Assembly (NCBI RefSeq): GCF_000327065.1
Contig: NC_019936.1
Span: 2,373,001 to 2,437,000 of the forward strand
From: Stutzerimonas stutzeri RCH2
GTDB taxonomy: Bacteria; Pseudomonadota; Gammaproteobacteria; Pseudomonadales; Pseudomonadaceae
Length of the DNA stretch: 64,000 nucleotides
Direction: 5' to 3'
Part shown: positions 8,791-18,366 of the stretch, one piece after another
Numbering within the stretch: position 1 is the first letter of the stretch
Layout of the letters: the number at the start of each line of letters is the position of its first letter
Notes under the pieces: generated by a model
Told to the model about the DNA's origin: nothing
The model's input: the letters and a program-made list of their open reading frames with translations, nothing else
Database searches by the model: none
Made by a program: the position numbers and the translations under genes

Positions 8791-9630
8791 TCAGAACGCC
8801 TTACCGGTCAGGTAGAAGTGTTCGTAGCAGAAGTTCGTCGCCGCGATGTAGCCCTCGGCGCTACCGCAGTCGAAGCGCTGGCCCTTGAACTTGTACGCCA
8901 GTACGCAGCCATCCTGGGCCTGGCGCATCAGCGCGTCGGTGATCTGGATTTCACCACCTTTGCCCGGTTCGGTCTGCTCGATCAGGTCGAAGATGTCCGG
9001 TGTCAGGATGTAGCGGCCGATGATCGCCATGTTGGACGGCGCGTCTTCGGGCTTGGGTTTCTCGACCATGTGACTCACGCGGTAGATGTCATCGCGGATC
9101 ATCTCGCCGGCGATTACGCCGTACTTGCTGGTCTCTTCCGGCGGTACTTCCTGAATCGCCACGATCGAGCAACGGAACTGGTTGTACAGCTTGACCATCT
9201 GCGCCAGCACGGGATCGCCATCCAGGTTGATGCACAGGTCGTCCGCCAGCACCACGGCGAACGGCTCGTCGCCAATCAAAGGGCGACCGCTGAGGATCGC
9301 GTGACCCAGGCCTTTCATTTCAACCTGGCGAGTGTAGGAAAAACTGCACTCGTCGATCAGGCGGCGAATACCGACCAGGTACTTTTCCTTGTCGGTGTTG
9401 CGGATCTGGTGTTCCAGCTCGTAGCTGATGTCGAAATGGTCTTCCAGCGAGCGCTTGCCACGCCCGGTAACGATCGCGATCTGGTTAAGCCCAGCCGCTA
9501 GTGCCTCTTCAACCCCGTACTGAATCAGCGGCTTGTTCACCACCGGCAGCATTTCCTTGGGCATGGCCTTGGTTGCGGGAAGAAAACGTGTGCCATATCC
9601 GGCAGCGGGGAAAAGGCATTTTTTGATCAT
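8791..9630 (-). CDS. galU: UTP-glucose-1-phosphate uridylyltransferase
   Basis: 279 residues from the ATG at 9630; the upstream in-frame extension is unrelated. It makes UDP-glucose from UTP and glucose 1-phosphate for LPS core, exopolysaccharide and trehalose-type synthesis. The nucleotide-binding signature LFPAAGYGTRFLPATKAMPKE is complete, followed by PLIQYGVEEA and VVLADDL. In P. aeruginosa galU is next to a UDP-glucose dehydrogenase gene; here that gene is absent and a chemoreceptor lies upstream. Confidence 0.95.
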   Translation of the reverse strand: MIKKCLFPAAGYGTRFLPATKAMPKEMLPVVNKPLIQYGVEEALAAGLNQIAIVTGRGKRSLEDHFDISYELEHQIRNTDKEKYLVGIRRLIDECSFSYTRQVEMKGLGHAILSGRPLIGDEPFAVVLADDLCINLDGDPVLAQMVKLYNQFRCSIVAIQEVPPEETSKYGVIAGEMIRDDIYRVSHMVEKPKPEDAPSNMAIIGRYILTPDIFDLIEQTEPGKGGEIQITDALMRQAQDGCVLAYKFKGQRFDCGSAEGYIAATNFCYEHFYLTGKAF

Positions 9631-10225
9631 GTGAGTCCTTGAAATGAAGGTTCCAGTCGATGCACTGCTTGTCGATTCAGCAGCTGCCTTGCGGTGTTGC
9701 CCGGTCTTGCCGGCGTAGAGCCTACGACCATCGTTTTCCATAGGGGTTCGCAGCGAGCGCAATGGGTAGATGCAGAAAATATGCCCGCCACCCGGAGCGG
9801 TTCTACGCTCGCGATCCAGACGGGTCGGCAACGCTAATATCGCTTTGCCATTCTGTAAAGCAGGTCACTGCTCTCTTTTCATTTGCACCCATATGGAGCA
9901 TTGCATTAACCGCATCTTCATCTGCCTGTCGTTACAGGCGCATGACCAGATTGCCCCCATACGAACGGGCCACCCCACTGATCTGGGTCATTGAAAGCTG
10001 TATTTGCACATTCCGTTGATCTCTCGATGCGCTCCATATAGAGCGGAACGCAATACCATAGCGCGCCCAGTAATGGCGCATGGCTAGCATTCGCAGCGAT
10101 CTTCAAGAAATCCGGCAAGTCGCCGATAGGGGATTCAGATTGCTAACCCATCGCGGCGTCGTGGGAAAACAGAACAATAGTGCGCAATGGCAGCTACTCC
10201 GGTGGCAGTAGTCCTAAGGAAAAAC
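9631..10225. other. Long intergenic region upstream of galU and the chemoreceptor gene
   Basis: About 595 bp with no open frame that looks like a protein. It must carry the divergent galU and chemoreceptor promoters; a sigma-28-like promoter is listed separately. The middle is locally less GC-rich than the coding DNA around it, consistent with regulatory or remnant sequence. Confidence 0.5.
10103..10129 (+). promoter_or_regulatory. Sigma-28 (FliA)-type promoter
   Basis: TCAAG, then 14 nt, then GCCGATAG, matching the flagellar sigma-28 consensus (TAAAGTTT-N11-GCCGATAA) closely in sequence and spacing. It lies about 97 nt upstream of the chemoreceptor start, and chemoreceptors are typical FliA targets. 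Confidence 0.7.
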
Positions 10226-11845
10226 ATGAACAGCTCCGCCTCTCGACAAATGTCCGTGCAGACCAAAATCAATCTGGCCCTGGTACTGGTGCTGGTGGCG
10301 ATCATGTCCGCCTCGCTGTTCATTGCCGCCAGTACGGAAAAGCGCTTGGTATTGCAGGTAGTGGAGCAACAGACCAAGGATGCCGCTGACTCCTATTTCG
10401 ACAGCATCAACACCATGATGCTCACCGGCACCATGGCGCAACGTGAGGTCTTGCGAAAAAAGATTCTCGCCCGCCCAGGTGTAATCGACGCCCGCATCAT
10501 CCGCAGCGACGAGGTCACCAAGGTGTTCGGTCCGGGCTTCGACCATCAGTCCCCTGTCGACGCCCTGGACCGCCGGGCACTGAGCGGCGAAGGCATCATC
10601 GAAGTCAACAAGCAGAGCGGCGGCCGCGTGCTGACCGTCATCAATCCGATCCTTGCCCACGCGGACTACCGTGGCACCAACTGCCTGACCTGTCACCAGG
10701 TCGCGGAGAACGCGGTGATGGGTGCGGTGCGCATCAGCTATGACCTCAAGGCGCTGGATCAGGAGGTCGACCGCAACATCATGATCAGTGGCGCCATCCA
10801 GTTGCTGCTGCTGGTCATTGGCGTGGTGGTTATGTGCATGACGGTGCGCCACGTGATCATCCGTCGCATCAACGCCATGCGGCATACCATGAACGCGATG
10901 GCCGAAGATGAAGATCTGAGCCGCAGCGTGGCAATCGGCGCCAAGGACGAGATCGGTGCCATGGGCGATGCGTTCAACCGGATGATCGGCAAGTTCCGTC
11001 ACAGCCTGGAAGCCGTTGCCGGCGTCACCCATCAGTTGACCGATGTCTCCGAGCGCGTATCCCATGTGGCGGAGAAGACCCTGGCGGCAGTCAACGAGCA
11101 GCGCAGCGAGACCGATATGGTCGCCTCGGCGATGAACGAGATGAGTGCAACGGTGCAGGAAGTGGCACGCAACGCCAACCAGACCGCTACCGCATCCGCC
11201 GGAGCCGATACCGAGTCCAAGGCCGGTGTGAAGGTGGCGACCGAAGCGCTCGATGGCATTGAGGTGCTGATCGCCGAAATCGAGAAAGCAGCGCAAGTCA
11301 TTCAGCGCGTCGAAAGCGACAGTGCCAGCATCGACATGGTGCTCGGTGTGATCAACGGCATTGCCGAACAGACCAACCTGCTCGCCCTTAACGCCGCCAT
11401 CGAAGCGGCACGCGCCGGCGAGCAAGGCCGTGGCTTTGCCGTGGTGGCCGATGAGGTGCGCACCCTCGCCTCGCGTACGCAGAAATCCACCGAAGAAATT
11501 CAGGCGATGATCGAACAGCTACAAAGCGGCGTACGCAATGCGGTGCAAGCGATGAAAGAAGCACAACTGCGTGCGCGCTCGGGGTCGCAGTGCGTCGAAA
11601 AGGCCGCACAGAGCCTCGGCTTGATAGCCACCGAAGTCGGCACCATCAATGAAATGAACACGCAGATCGCCACGGCCGCCGAACAGCAAAGCGCGGTTGC
11701 CGAAGAGATCAATCGCAACATTTCGACCATCAGCCGCATTGCTGACACCACCTCGACTGACGCGACTCAGACCTCCGAGATCAGCGATGAGCTGGTGCGC
11801 CTGGCAACCGAACTGAACCGCCTGGTCGGCCAGTTCAAGCTCTGA
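10226..11845 (+). CDS. Methyl-accepting chemotaxis protein with a periplasmic c-type haem motif
   Basis: 539 residues; the ATG at 10226 has an AAGGAAAA site. A first membrane helix (about 12-35) is followed by a periplasmic sensor domain, a second membrane helix near 185-205, a HAMP domain and a long signalling coiled coil. The latter has the invariant hairpin [20 protein letters not shown]. The sensor domain contains C153-L-T-C156-H157, a classical CxxCH site for covalent haem, near its C-terminal end. That points to sensing of redox state, oxygen, NO or a haem ligand. A sigma-28-like promoter upstream ties it to the motility regulon. Haem attachment is inferred from the motif. Confidence 0.9.
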   Translation: MNSSASRQMSVQTKINLALVLVLVAIMSASLFIAASTEKRLVLQVVEQQTKDAADSYFDSINTMMLTGTMAQREVLRKKILARPGVIDARIIRSDEVTKVFGPGFDHQSPVDALDRRALSGEGIIEVNKQSGGRVLTVINPILAHADYRGTNCLTCHQVAENAVMGAVRISYDLKALDQEVDRNIMISGAIQLLLLVIGVVVMCMTVRHVIIRRINAMRHTMNAMAEDEDLSRSVAIGAKDEIGAMGDAFNRMIGKFRHSLEAVAGVTHQLTDVSERVSHVAEKTLAAVNEQRSETDMVASAMNEMSATVQEVARNANQTATASAGADTESKAGVKVATEALDGIEVLIAEIEKAAQVIQRVESDSASIDMVLGVINGIAEQTNLLALNAAIEAARAGEQGRGFAVVADEVRTLASRTQKSTEEIQAMIEQLQSGVRNAVQAMKEAQLRARSGSQCVEKAAQSLGLIATEVGTINEMNTQIATAAEQQSAVAEEINRNISTISRIADTTSTDATQTSEISDELVRLATELNRLVGQFKL

Positions 11846-12080
11846 TCGCAGTGGCGAGGCCGCTGCTCGCCCTGCTTCCGCGGGGCCCGATCCAGACCCC
11901 GAATCGCCCAACGGTGCGGCTCGGGGTGCCATCGGGGCGCTATTCTTGATCTGAGACAGTCGGCGCGCCGGACCGAATCGTCCATAATCCGCGCCCACGA
12001 CCAGCCTGAGCCGGACACACCCGAGGGTGAGACCGCGTTCCGCGCCTGACTCCGAATTCAACCCTTAGGTGAAAACGAAC

Positions 12081-13469
12081 ATGGACCAACTGCCGAGCTT
12101 CAACCGGGCCCTGGTCGAGAAATACGACCGTCCCGGTCCGCGCTACACCTCCTACCCGACTGCTCCGCAGTTTCATCAGGCCTTCGCCCAGGACGACTAC
12201 CGCGCCGCGGCTGCACGCAGCAATCAGGCGCAACCGCCCAAGCCGCTGTCGGTATACATCCATATCCCCTTCTGCAAGAGCCTTTGTTACTACTGCGCAT
12301 GCAACAAGATCATCACCCACAAGACCGATCGCGCGGTCGAGTATCTCGAGTACCTCAAGCGTGAAATCGCCATGCAGGGCGAGCTGTTCGATCGCTCACG
12401 CAAACTGACGCAGCTGCACCTGGGGGGTGGCACGCCGACCTACTTCACCAGCGAGCAGCTGGCTGACCTGATGGCCAGTCTGCATCAGGCGTTCAACATG
12501 GATGACAGCGACAACCACGAGTTCTCTCTGGAAGTCGATCCGCGCACCGTCACGCCCGAGCAGATCCACGGCCTGCGCAAGCTGGGCTTCAATCGCCTGA
12601 GCTTCGGTGTGCAGGACTTCGACGAGCAGGTGCAGATCGCCGTCAATCGCATCCAGACCGAAGAGCAGACCCGCGAGCTGGTCCAGGCTGCCCGGGATGC
12701 GCAGTTCAAGTCGATCAGCGTCGACCTGATCTATGGCCTGCCGCTGCAGACGGTGGCCAGCTTCGACACGACCCTGGACAAGATCATCGATATCCGCCCG
12801 GATCGCATCGCCGCCTACAGCTACGCCCACCTGCCGGAGCTGGTACGGGCGCAGAAGCTGATTCGTCCCGAGGACATGCCACCGCCCGAGCGCAAACTGG
12901 AGCTGCTGGAGCTGACCATCAAGCGCCTTACCGCCGCCGGCTACATCTATATCGGCATGGATCACTTCTCCCTGCCGGAAGATGAACTGGCCCTGGCGCG
13001 CGCCAACGGCACGCTGCAACGCAACTTCCAAGGCTATTCAACGCACGCCGATTGCGACCTGATCGGCCTGGGCATTTCCTCCATCGGCAAGGTCGCCGAC
13101 AGCTACAGCCAGAACGTCAAGGAGCTCTCGCAGTACTACGCGCGCCTCAACGAGGGCATGCTGCCGGTGCACCGCGGCTACAAGCTGAGCGACGACGACC
13201 GCCTGCGCCGCGACGTGATCGTCTCGCTGATGTGCCATGGGCGCATCGATTACCGGCAGATCGAGCAGAAGCACGGCATCGACTTCCGCAGCTATTTCGC
13301 CGATTCGCTGGCCAAAGTGGCTGAGCCGGTTGCCGATGGCTTGGTGGAGCTGCGCGACGACGCGCTGATTCTCCTGCCGCAGGGGCAATTGATGATGCGC
13401 AACGTCGCCATGGCCTTCGATGCCTATCTCGGTGGCGAACAGCGCGGACGCTTCTCGCGCACGGTCTGA
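12081..13469 (+). CDS. hemN: Oxygen-independent coproporphyrinogen III oxidase
   Basis: 462 residues from the ATG at 12081; a GTG 12 nt earlier overlaps the ribosome-binding site (AGGTGA), so the ATG is preferred. A radical-SAM enzyme that decarboxylates coproporphyrinogen III to protoporphyrinogen IX without oxygen. The cluster motif is PFCKSLCYYCAC (Cx3Cx2CxC, the HemN type with the extra cysteine) and the LGGGTPTY glycine motif follows. The N-terminal RYTSYPTAPQF is typical of true HemN rather than of HemW-like proteins. In many pseudomonads hemN neighbours anr; here it does not. No TTGAT-N4-ATCAA box was found upstream. Confidence 0.95.
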   Translation: MDQLPSFNRALVEKYDRPGPRYTSYPTAPQFHQAFAQDDYRAAAARSNQAQPPKPLSVYIHIPFCKSLCYYCACNKIITHKTDRAVEYLEYLKREIAMQGELFDRSRKLTQLHLGGGTPTYFTSEQLADLMASLHQAFNMDDSDNHEFSLEVDPRTVTPEQIHGLRKLGFNRLSFGVQDFDEQVQIAVNRIQTEEQTRELVQAARDAQFKSISVDLIYGLPLQTVASFDTTLDKIIDIRPDRIAAYSYAHLPELVRAQKLIRPEDMPPPERKLELLELTIKRLTAAGYIYIGMDHFSLPEDELALARANGTLQRNFQGYSTHADCDLIGLGISSIGKVADSYSQNVKELSQYYARLNEGMLPVHRGYKLSDDDRLRRDVIVSLMCHGRIDYRQIEQKHGIDFRSYFADSLAKVAEPVADGLVELRDDALILLPQGQLMMRNVAMAFDAYLGGEQRGRFSRTV

Positions 13470-13485
13470 TCGTTCCATCGCTTCA

Positions 13486-13506
13486 GGGGCGGCATCCAGC
13501 CGCCCC
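13486..13506 (+). terminator. Hairpin downstream of hemN
   Basis: GGGGCGGC-ATCCA-GCCGCCCC, a perfect 8-bp stem beginning 16 nt after the hemN stop. No T-run follows, so it may be a weak terminator or an mRNA 3' stabiliser. Confidence 0.45.
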
Positions 13507-13608
13507 GCCGCTTCCGCTGATCACCGGCCATTGCCAAACATCGCTCGAACTGTATAAATAGCCAGCTTTCGAGCGGGCCGCCCGCGCCCCAGCTTTATCG
13601 GATGTGCG

Positions 13609-15246
13609 ATGCGCCAGGCCCTGGAAAACCCCTTCTACTATCTCGACAACTTCCAGCAGGTTCTGGCCTGGGTAGGCCGGCATCATGGCGACCTGCTGGA
13701 CGAAACAGAGCGCGTCTTCATCGAGCGTTTCGCCGTACTACCACAGCCGTCCCAGGCGCTGCTGGTGCGTATGGTGATGCGCAAGGGCGCGCTGTTTCGG
13801 GCCAGCAAGCTGCGCTACGGGGAGATCGGCTGTCCGCGTCAGGCGGCCGCGCCATTGATAGAGCACGGCTGGATCGATGCCGGGCGTGAGCTGACCCTGG
13901 AACAGCTGTTCAGCCTACTGACCAAGAGCGAGCTGCTACAGCTGTTCGGCGCGGCGAACGCGGCCGGACTGCGCAAGGCCGAGCTGCTCGAACGGCTGCA
14001 TGCCGTCCATGACCTGGCCAAGCCCTTCGGGGCATGGTGGGCGGGTTCCGAGGACGCAGTGTTCGCCCTGTGCATCGACGAACTCTGCGAGCGGTTGCGC
14101 CTGCTGTTCTTCGGCAATATCCATCAGGACTGGTCGGAGTTCGTCCTGGCCGATCTGGGCGTCTATCGCTATGAGCAGGTGCCCTTTTCCCCCGCCTCGC
14201 GGGCGTTCAGCTCGCGTGCCGAGCTGGATGCCTATCTGCATCTGCATCGCTGTCGCGAGCGCTTCGATGCCGGTGAGCCACTGGCGGAAATCCTGGCAGC
14301 AGTACCGGCTGCGCCGTTCGGCAATGCCTGGCTGGAAAGTCGCCGCGGCAAGCTGCTGCTGCGTATCGGCCAGCAGTTCGAGCGACTCGGCGAGTTGGAC
14401 GAGGCCTTGCGCGTGCACGCGTCCAATCACTATCCCGGTGCGCGTGAGCGGGCGATTCGGGTACTGGAGCGCTGCGGCCAGCCAGCGGCAGCGATGGATC
14501 TGTTGCTTCAGGCCCGGGCTGTGCCGGAAAGCGAACATGAAGCGCAGCAGCTGCAGCGCATCCTGCCCCGACTGCAACGCAACCTGGGCATCCCGACCGA
14601 ACGAGCACGCAGCCGCAAGCCGGAACAGCTCGATCTGGTCCTGCCAAGGCCCACCTGCAGCGTCGAACAGGCGGTGCGCGAGCATCTGACGACGCCGGAC
14701 GCTCCAGTGTATTACGTGGAAAACGCCCTGGTCGGCTCGCTGTTCGGCCTGCTCTGCTGGGACGCGATCTTCGCGCCGTTGCCCGGTGCGTTCTTTCACC
14801 CATTCCACTGGGCGCCGGCCGACCTGAACCGCGCAGACTTCCACCAGCGCCGCGCTGATCTGTTCGCCGCCTGCCTGGCCTGCCTCGACAGCGATGACTA
14901 CCGTGACTGCATCTGGCGCACCTTCCAGGCGAAGCTCGGCATCCATAACGCGTTCGTCGCCTGGGGCCTGCTCGACGAACAACTGTTGGCGCAGGCGCTG
15001 GACTGCATTCCCGCCGCGCACCTGAAGCTGCTGTTCCAGCGCATCCTGGTGGACGTCACTGGCAATCGCACCGGCCTGCCGGACCTGATCCAGCTGTGGC
15101 CGGAAGAGCGCCGCTATCGCATGATCGAGGTGAAGGGCCCAGGCGATCGCCTGCAGGACAACCAGAAGCGCTGGATCGACTATGCCCATCAGCACGGTCT
15201 GCCCATTGCGGTCTGCCATGTGCAGTGGGCCGAGGTCATGGCGTGA
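13609..15246 (+). CDS. FAN1-type structure-specific nuclease (VRR-NUC domain)
   Basis: 545 residues, close in length and domain plan to P. aeruginosa FAN1. The C-terminal VRR-NUC domain has the PD-(D/E)xK set: GLPD492LI, then IE507VK509GPGD and a downstream Gln in DNQKRW. The preceding ~480 residues are helical (a SAP-like DNA-binding part and a TPR-like region). FAN1 enzymes cut 5'-flap structures and help repair interstrand crosslinks. The gene overlaps the following helicase by 4 nt (GTGA), so the two proteins are probably made in equimolar amounts and act together. Confidence 0.9.
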   Translation: MRQALENPFYYLDNFQQVLAWVGRHHGDLLDETERVFIERFAVLPQPSQALLVRMVMRKGALFRASKLRYGEIGCPRQAAAPLIEHGWIDAGRELTLEQLFSLLTKSELLQLFGAANAAGLRKAELLERLHAVHDLAKPFGAWWAGSEDAVFALCIDELCERLRLLFFGNIHQDWSEFVLADLGVYRYEQVPFSPASRAFSSRAELDAYLHLHRCRERFDAGEPLAEILAAVPAAPFGNAWLESRRGKLLLRIGQQFERLGELDEALRVHASNHYPGARERAIRVLERCGQPAAAMDLLLQARAVPESEHEAQQLQRILPRLQRNLGIPTERARSRKPEQLDLVLPRPTCSVEQAVREHLTTPDAPVYYVENALVGSLFGLLCWDAIFAPLPGAFFHPFHWAPADLNRADFHQRRADLFAACLACLDSDDYRDCIWRTFQAKLGIHNAFVAWGLLDEQLLAQALDCIPAAHLKLLFQRILVDVTGNRTGLPDLIQLWPEERRYRMIEVKGPGDRLQDNQKRWIDYAHQHGLPIAVCHVQWAEVMA

Positions 15247-17522
15247 GCTATCGGGTCGCGGTGCGCGCGCTCTGCGAATTCACCGCCAAGGTCGGCGATC
15301 TGGATCTGCGCTTCACGCCCTCGCCCACCGCGTTGGAAGGCATCGCCGGGCACGCCCAGGTCACCGCCAGGCGCGGCGACGGCTACGAGCGCGAGATCAC
15401 CCTGGAGGGGCAATACGGGCAGCTGAGCGTGCGCGGCCGCGCCGATGGCTACGACCCGGCGCGCAATCGCCTGGAAGAGATCAAGACCTTTCGCGGCGAC
15501 CTGGAACGCCAGCCGGCCAACCACCGCCAGCTGCACTGGGCGCAAGCAAAGCTCTACGGCTGGCTGCTGTGCCAGACGCGTGGGCTCGATGAACTCGAAC
15601 TGGCACTGGTCTATTTCGACGTCACCAGCCACAAGGAAACGCTGTTCGTCGAACGCCACGCCGCAGCGGCGCTGCGTGCGTTCTTCGAGACCCAGTGCCA
15701 GGCGTTCATCGCCTGGGCCGAACAGGAAATGGCCCACCGCGCCGCGCGCGACCAGGCACTTTCCAATCTGCGCTTTCCCCACGACGATTTTCGTGCCGGC
15801 CAGCGGCAGCTGGCCGAGGCGGTCTACAAGGCGGCCTGCACCGGCACCACGCTGATGGCGCAGGCGCCGACCGGTATCGGCAAGACCCTTGCCACGCTGT
15901 TTCCGCAACTCAAGGCGTTTCCCGGCCAGCAGCTCGACAAGCTGTTCTTTCTCGCGGCGAAAACCTCCGGCCGCAAGCTGGCACTGGATGCACTGCACAC
16001 GCTACGGCGCAGTGGCGCGGGCGAGTTGCGTGTGCTCGAACTGATCGCGCGGGACAAGGCCTGCGAGCACCCGGACAAGGCCTGTCACGGCGAATCCTGC
16101 CCACTGGCCAGAGGTTTCTATGATCGTCTGCCTGCCGCTCGCGCCGCAGCGCTGCAACATTGCATGCTCGATCAGGCGACGCTGCGAGGCGTTGCGCTCG
16201 AACATGAGGTCTGCCCGTATTACCTGAGCCAAGAACTGGCGCGCTGGGCGGACGTTGTGGTGGGTGACTACAACTACTACTTCGACATCAGCGCCCTGCT
16301 CTACGGCCTGACCCAGAGCAACGACTGGCGAGCATGCGTGCTGGTGGACGAGGCACACAACCTGCTCGAACGAGCGCGCGGCATGTACAGCGCGGAACTC
16401 GACCAGCGCACCTTCGTCGGTCTCAGCAGCAAGGCACCCGCGCCGCTGAAGCGCCCGCTGAGCCGCGTTCAGCGCTGCTGGAACGAGCTGCATCGCGAGC
16501 AGGTGGCGACCTACCAAGTGCAGGCCGAGCTGCCGCTCAAGCTGCTGGGTGCATTGCAGCAGGCCGTCAGCGCCATCACCGACTATCTGGGCGAGCAGCC
16601 TACAGGGCTGGATGCGGATCTGCAGCGGGCCTATTTCGACGCCATGCATTTCTGTCGGGTCGCCGAGCTGTTCGGCGCGCATTCGCTGTTCGATGTCAGC
16701 CTGCTGCCGGCGACTGCTCGCAGCAAGGCCCGTCGTTCGATCCTTTGTCTGCGCAACGTGGTGCCCGCCCCTTTTCTCGCCCCCCGCCTGGCGCAGGCGC
16801 GCTCCAGTGTGCTGTTCTCCGCCACGCTGAGCCCGCGCAGGTTCCATGCCGACATGCTGGGCCTGCCTGCCGCCAGCGCCTGGATCGACGTCGAATCGCC
16901 GTTCCAGAGCCGGCAGCTGCGGGTCTGCCTGGCCGGGCATGTCTCGACCCGCTACCAGGATCGGCAGGCCTCGCTGGGCGCTGTGGTCGAACTGGTTGCC
17001 CGCCAGTACCTCGAGCGCCCCGGCAACTATCTGGCCTTCTTCAGCAGCTTCGATTATCTGCAGCAGGTCACCGCGCTGCTGCGCGAGCACTACCCTGATG
17101 TCCCCTTCTGGGAACAGACTCGCGGCATGCAGGAAGCGGCGCGCAATGCCTTTCTCGAGCGTTTTACCGAACACAGCGAGGGGATCGGCTTCGCCGTACT
17201 TGGCGGCGCTTTCGCCGAAGGCATCGACCTGCCCGGCCAGCGTTTGATTGGCGCATTTGTCGCAACGCTTGGCCTGCCGCAGGTCAATCCCGTCAACGAG
17301 CAGTTCAAGACACGGCTCGACGAGCTATTCGGACGCGGTCACGGCTATGACTACACCTATCTCTACCCCGGCCTGCAGAAAGTCGTGCAGGCCGCCGGAC
17401 GAGTGATCCGCACACAGCAGGACGAGGGCGTCGTGCACCTGATCGATGACCGCTTCAGCCGTTCGCAGGTCCGTCGCCTGTTGCCCAGCTGGTGGGCCTT
17501 ATCGGGAAATTCCAGTGGCTGA
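15243..17522 (+). CDS. DinG/XPD-family iron-sulfur helicase with N-terminal PD-(D/E)xK nuclease motif
   Basis: 759 residues from a GTG at 15243 that overlaps the FAN1 stop; the open frame upstream reads a different protein's DNA. Helicase motifs: Walker A APTGIGKT (208-215), DEAH box VDEAH (Asp369), and C-terminal motifs with QAAGRVIRT. Four cysteines between motifs I and II (CEHPDKACHGESC and EVCPYY) match the XPD/DinG [4Fe-4S] ligands. The N-terminal ~190 residues contain RGRAD68G and E79IK81, spaced as in RecB/Cas4-like nucleases. It probably unwinds and trims DNA with the FAN1 partner; that partnership is inference from overlap and known gene neighbourhoods. Confidence 0.88.
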   Translation: MSYRVAVRALCEFTAKVGDLDLRFTPSPTALEGIAGHAQVTARRGDGYEREITLEGQYGQLSVRGRADGYDPARNRLEEIKTFRGDLERQPANHRQLHWAQAKLYGWLLCQTRGLDELELALVYFDVTSHKETLFVERHAAAALRAFFETQCQAFIAWAEQEMAHRAARDQALSNLRFPHDDFRAGQRQLAEAVYKAACTGTTLMAQAPTGIGKTLATLFPQLKAFPGQQLDKLFFLAAKTSGRKLALDALHTLRRSGAGELRVLELIARDKACEHPDKACHGESCPLARGFYDRLPAARAAALQHCMLDQATLRGVALEHEVCPYYLSQELARWADVVVGDYNYYFDISALLYGLTQSNDWRACVLVDEAHNLLERARGMYSAELDQRTFVGLSSKAPAPLKRPLSRVQRCWNELHREQVATYQVQAELPLKLLGALQQAVSAITDYLGEQPTGLDADLQRAYFDAMHFCRVAELFGAHSLFDVSLLPATARSKARRSILCLRNVVPAPFLAPRLAQARSSVLFSATLSPRRFHADMLGLPAASAWIDVESPFQSRQLRVCLAGHVSTRYQDRQASLGAVVELVARQYLERPGNYLAFFSSFDYLQQVTALLREHYPDVPFWEQTRGMQEAARNAFLERFTEHSEGIGFAVLGGAFAEGIDLPGQRLIGAFVATLGLPQVNPVNEQFKTRLDELFGRGHGYDYTYLYPGLQKVVQAAGRVIRTQQDEGVVHLIDDRFSRSQVRRLLPSWWALSGNSSG

Positions 17523-17611
17523 ACGCAGGTCGTTCTGGTTGCGTGGGCTTCGGAGGCTCGCTATAGTCCTGCGCCGCCGATTCCCCATCGGCGCACTGCA
17601 ATGCAGTCTCC

Positions 17612-17698
17612 GCCCGGATGGCGAAATTGGTATACGCAAGGGACTTAAAATCCCTCATCCGAAAGGGTATGCGGGTTCGACCCCCGCTCCGGGCACCA
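17612..17698 (+). tRNA. tRNA-Leu (anticodon TAA)
   Basis: An 87-nt class II tRNA with encoded CCA. The acceptor stem starts GCCCGGA and closes with TCCGGGC-ACCA; the anticodon loop is CTTAAAA, giving UAA; a long variable arm (TCATCCGAAAGGGTA region) and the GGTTCGA T-loop are present. It closely matches E. coli tRNA-Leu(UAA). Confidence 0.96.
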
Positions 17699-17907
17699 CT
17701 TCTCGCTGGCTATCCTTGCTAGCTGCCATTCGGCATTCCGTAAAACTCCAGTTTCCGCAACTAACGCCAAAGCTTCCAGACACGTTCAGCGCTAAGACAC
17801 CTGTTTGGCTCCGGGTTAACCGACACGAAATTTCGCTTCGTCTTACTTACCTCAAAGACTGCCTGAGCTCGTTGATGAGAGTTCTTTTAATCACTCTTTT
17901 ATCTGCA

Positions 17908-17932
17908 GATACAAATAGTGCTATTGTGTATC
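17908..17932 (+). promoter_or_regulatory. Candidate autoregulatory operator of the Xre-RES operon
   Basis: GATACAAATA and TATTGTGTATC form a near-perfect inverted repeat (one-base bulge) centred about 39 bp before the antitoxin start, in an AT-rich promoter region. Xre-type antitoxins with RES toxins repress their own promoter through inverted repeats, so this is the probable operator. Confidence 0.5.
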
Positions 17933-17958
17933 CATAGACTCAAAAGAGGCGATTATTT

Positions 17959-18366
17959 ATGAGCGCGACTCTTCAGCAAGCTGTCACCTTTACCAAGGAT
18001 CAGTGCGCTACCGGCCTACGAGCCGCAGTGAACATTCTTGATAAATGGCAGGCAACTACCGAGCAGGCTTGTCGGATTCTGCGCATTTCTCGCAGCACCC
18101 ATGCGCGGGCCAAGCTGCGCAATCCGGATTGGTCGGTCAGCCTGGATCCGGATCAGATGCAGCGGGTGAGCTTCATTCTGAATATTCATGCAGCCCTGCG
18201 GCTGATCTTCGATAACCCGGACAATACCTACGGCTTTCCCGGCATGCCCAACCACAACGAGTTCTTCAATGGGCGCTCGCCGCTGGAGGTCATGGCGCAG
18301 GGCGACATGATTTCGCTGTACGAGTCGTTCCGGCGGATCGACAGCATGCGGGGCGCGCAGTGGTAG
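17959..18366 (+). CDS. Xre/MbcA/ParS-type antitoxin (DUF2384)
   Basis: 135 residues; an AGAGG site precedes the ATG. The N-terminal half is an Xre-like helix-turn-helix (ACRILRISRSTHARAKL) and the C-terminal half is the DUF2384 toxin-binding domain, recognisable from FNGRSPLEVMAQGD. It should neutralise the RES toxin encoded by the next gene, overlapping by 7 nt, and repress the operon. The pair sits directly downstream of a tRNA-Leu gene in less GC-rich DNA, a common place for acquired genes, though no integrase or attachment repeat is present. Confidence 0.9.
   Translation: MSATLQQAVTFTKDQCATGLRAAVNILDKWQATTEQACRILRISRSTHARAKLRNPDWSVSLDPDQMQRVSFILNIHAALRLIFDNPDNTYGFPGMPNHNEFFNGRSPLEVMAQGDMISLYESFRRIDSMRGAQW

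Noticed and set aside
10214..11425. 403-residue open frame antisense to the chemoreceptor
   Set aside because: The opposite strand encodes a complete chemoreceptor; the antisense product is a His/Asp-rich shadow.
11846..12080. Anr/FNR box upstream of hemN
   Set aside because: A TTGAT occurs near 11946 but it lacks the ATCAA half at the correct spacing.
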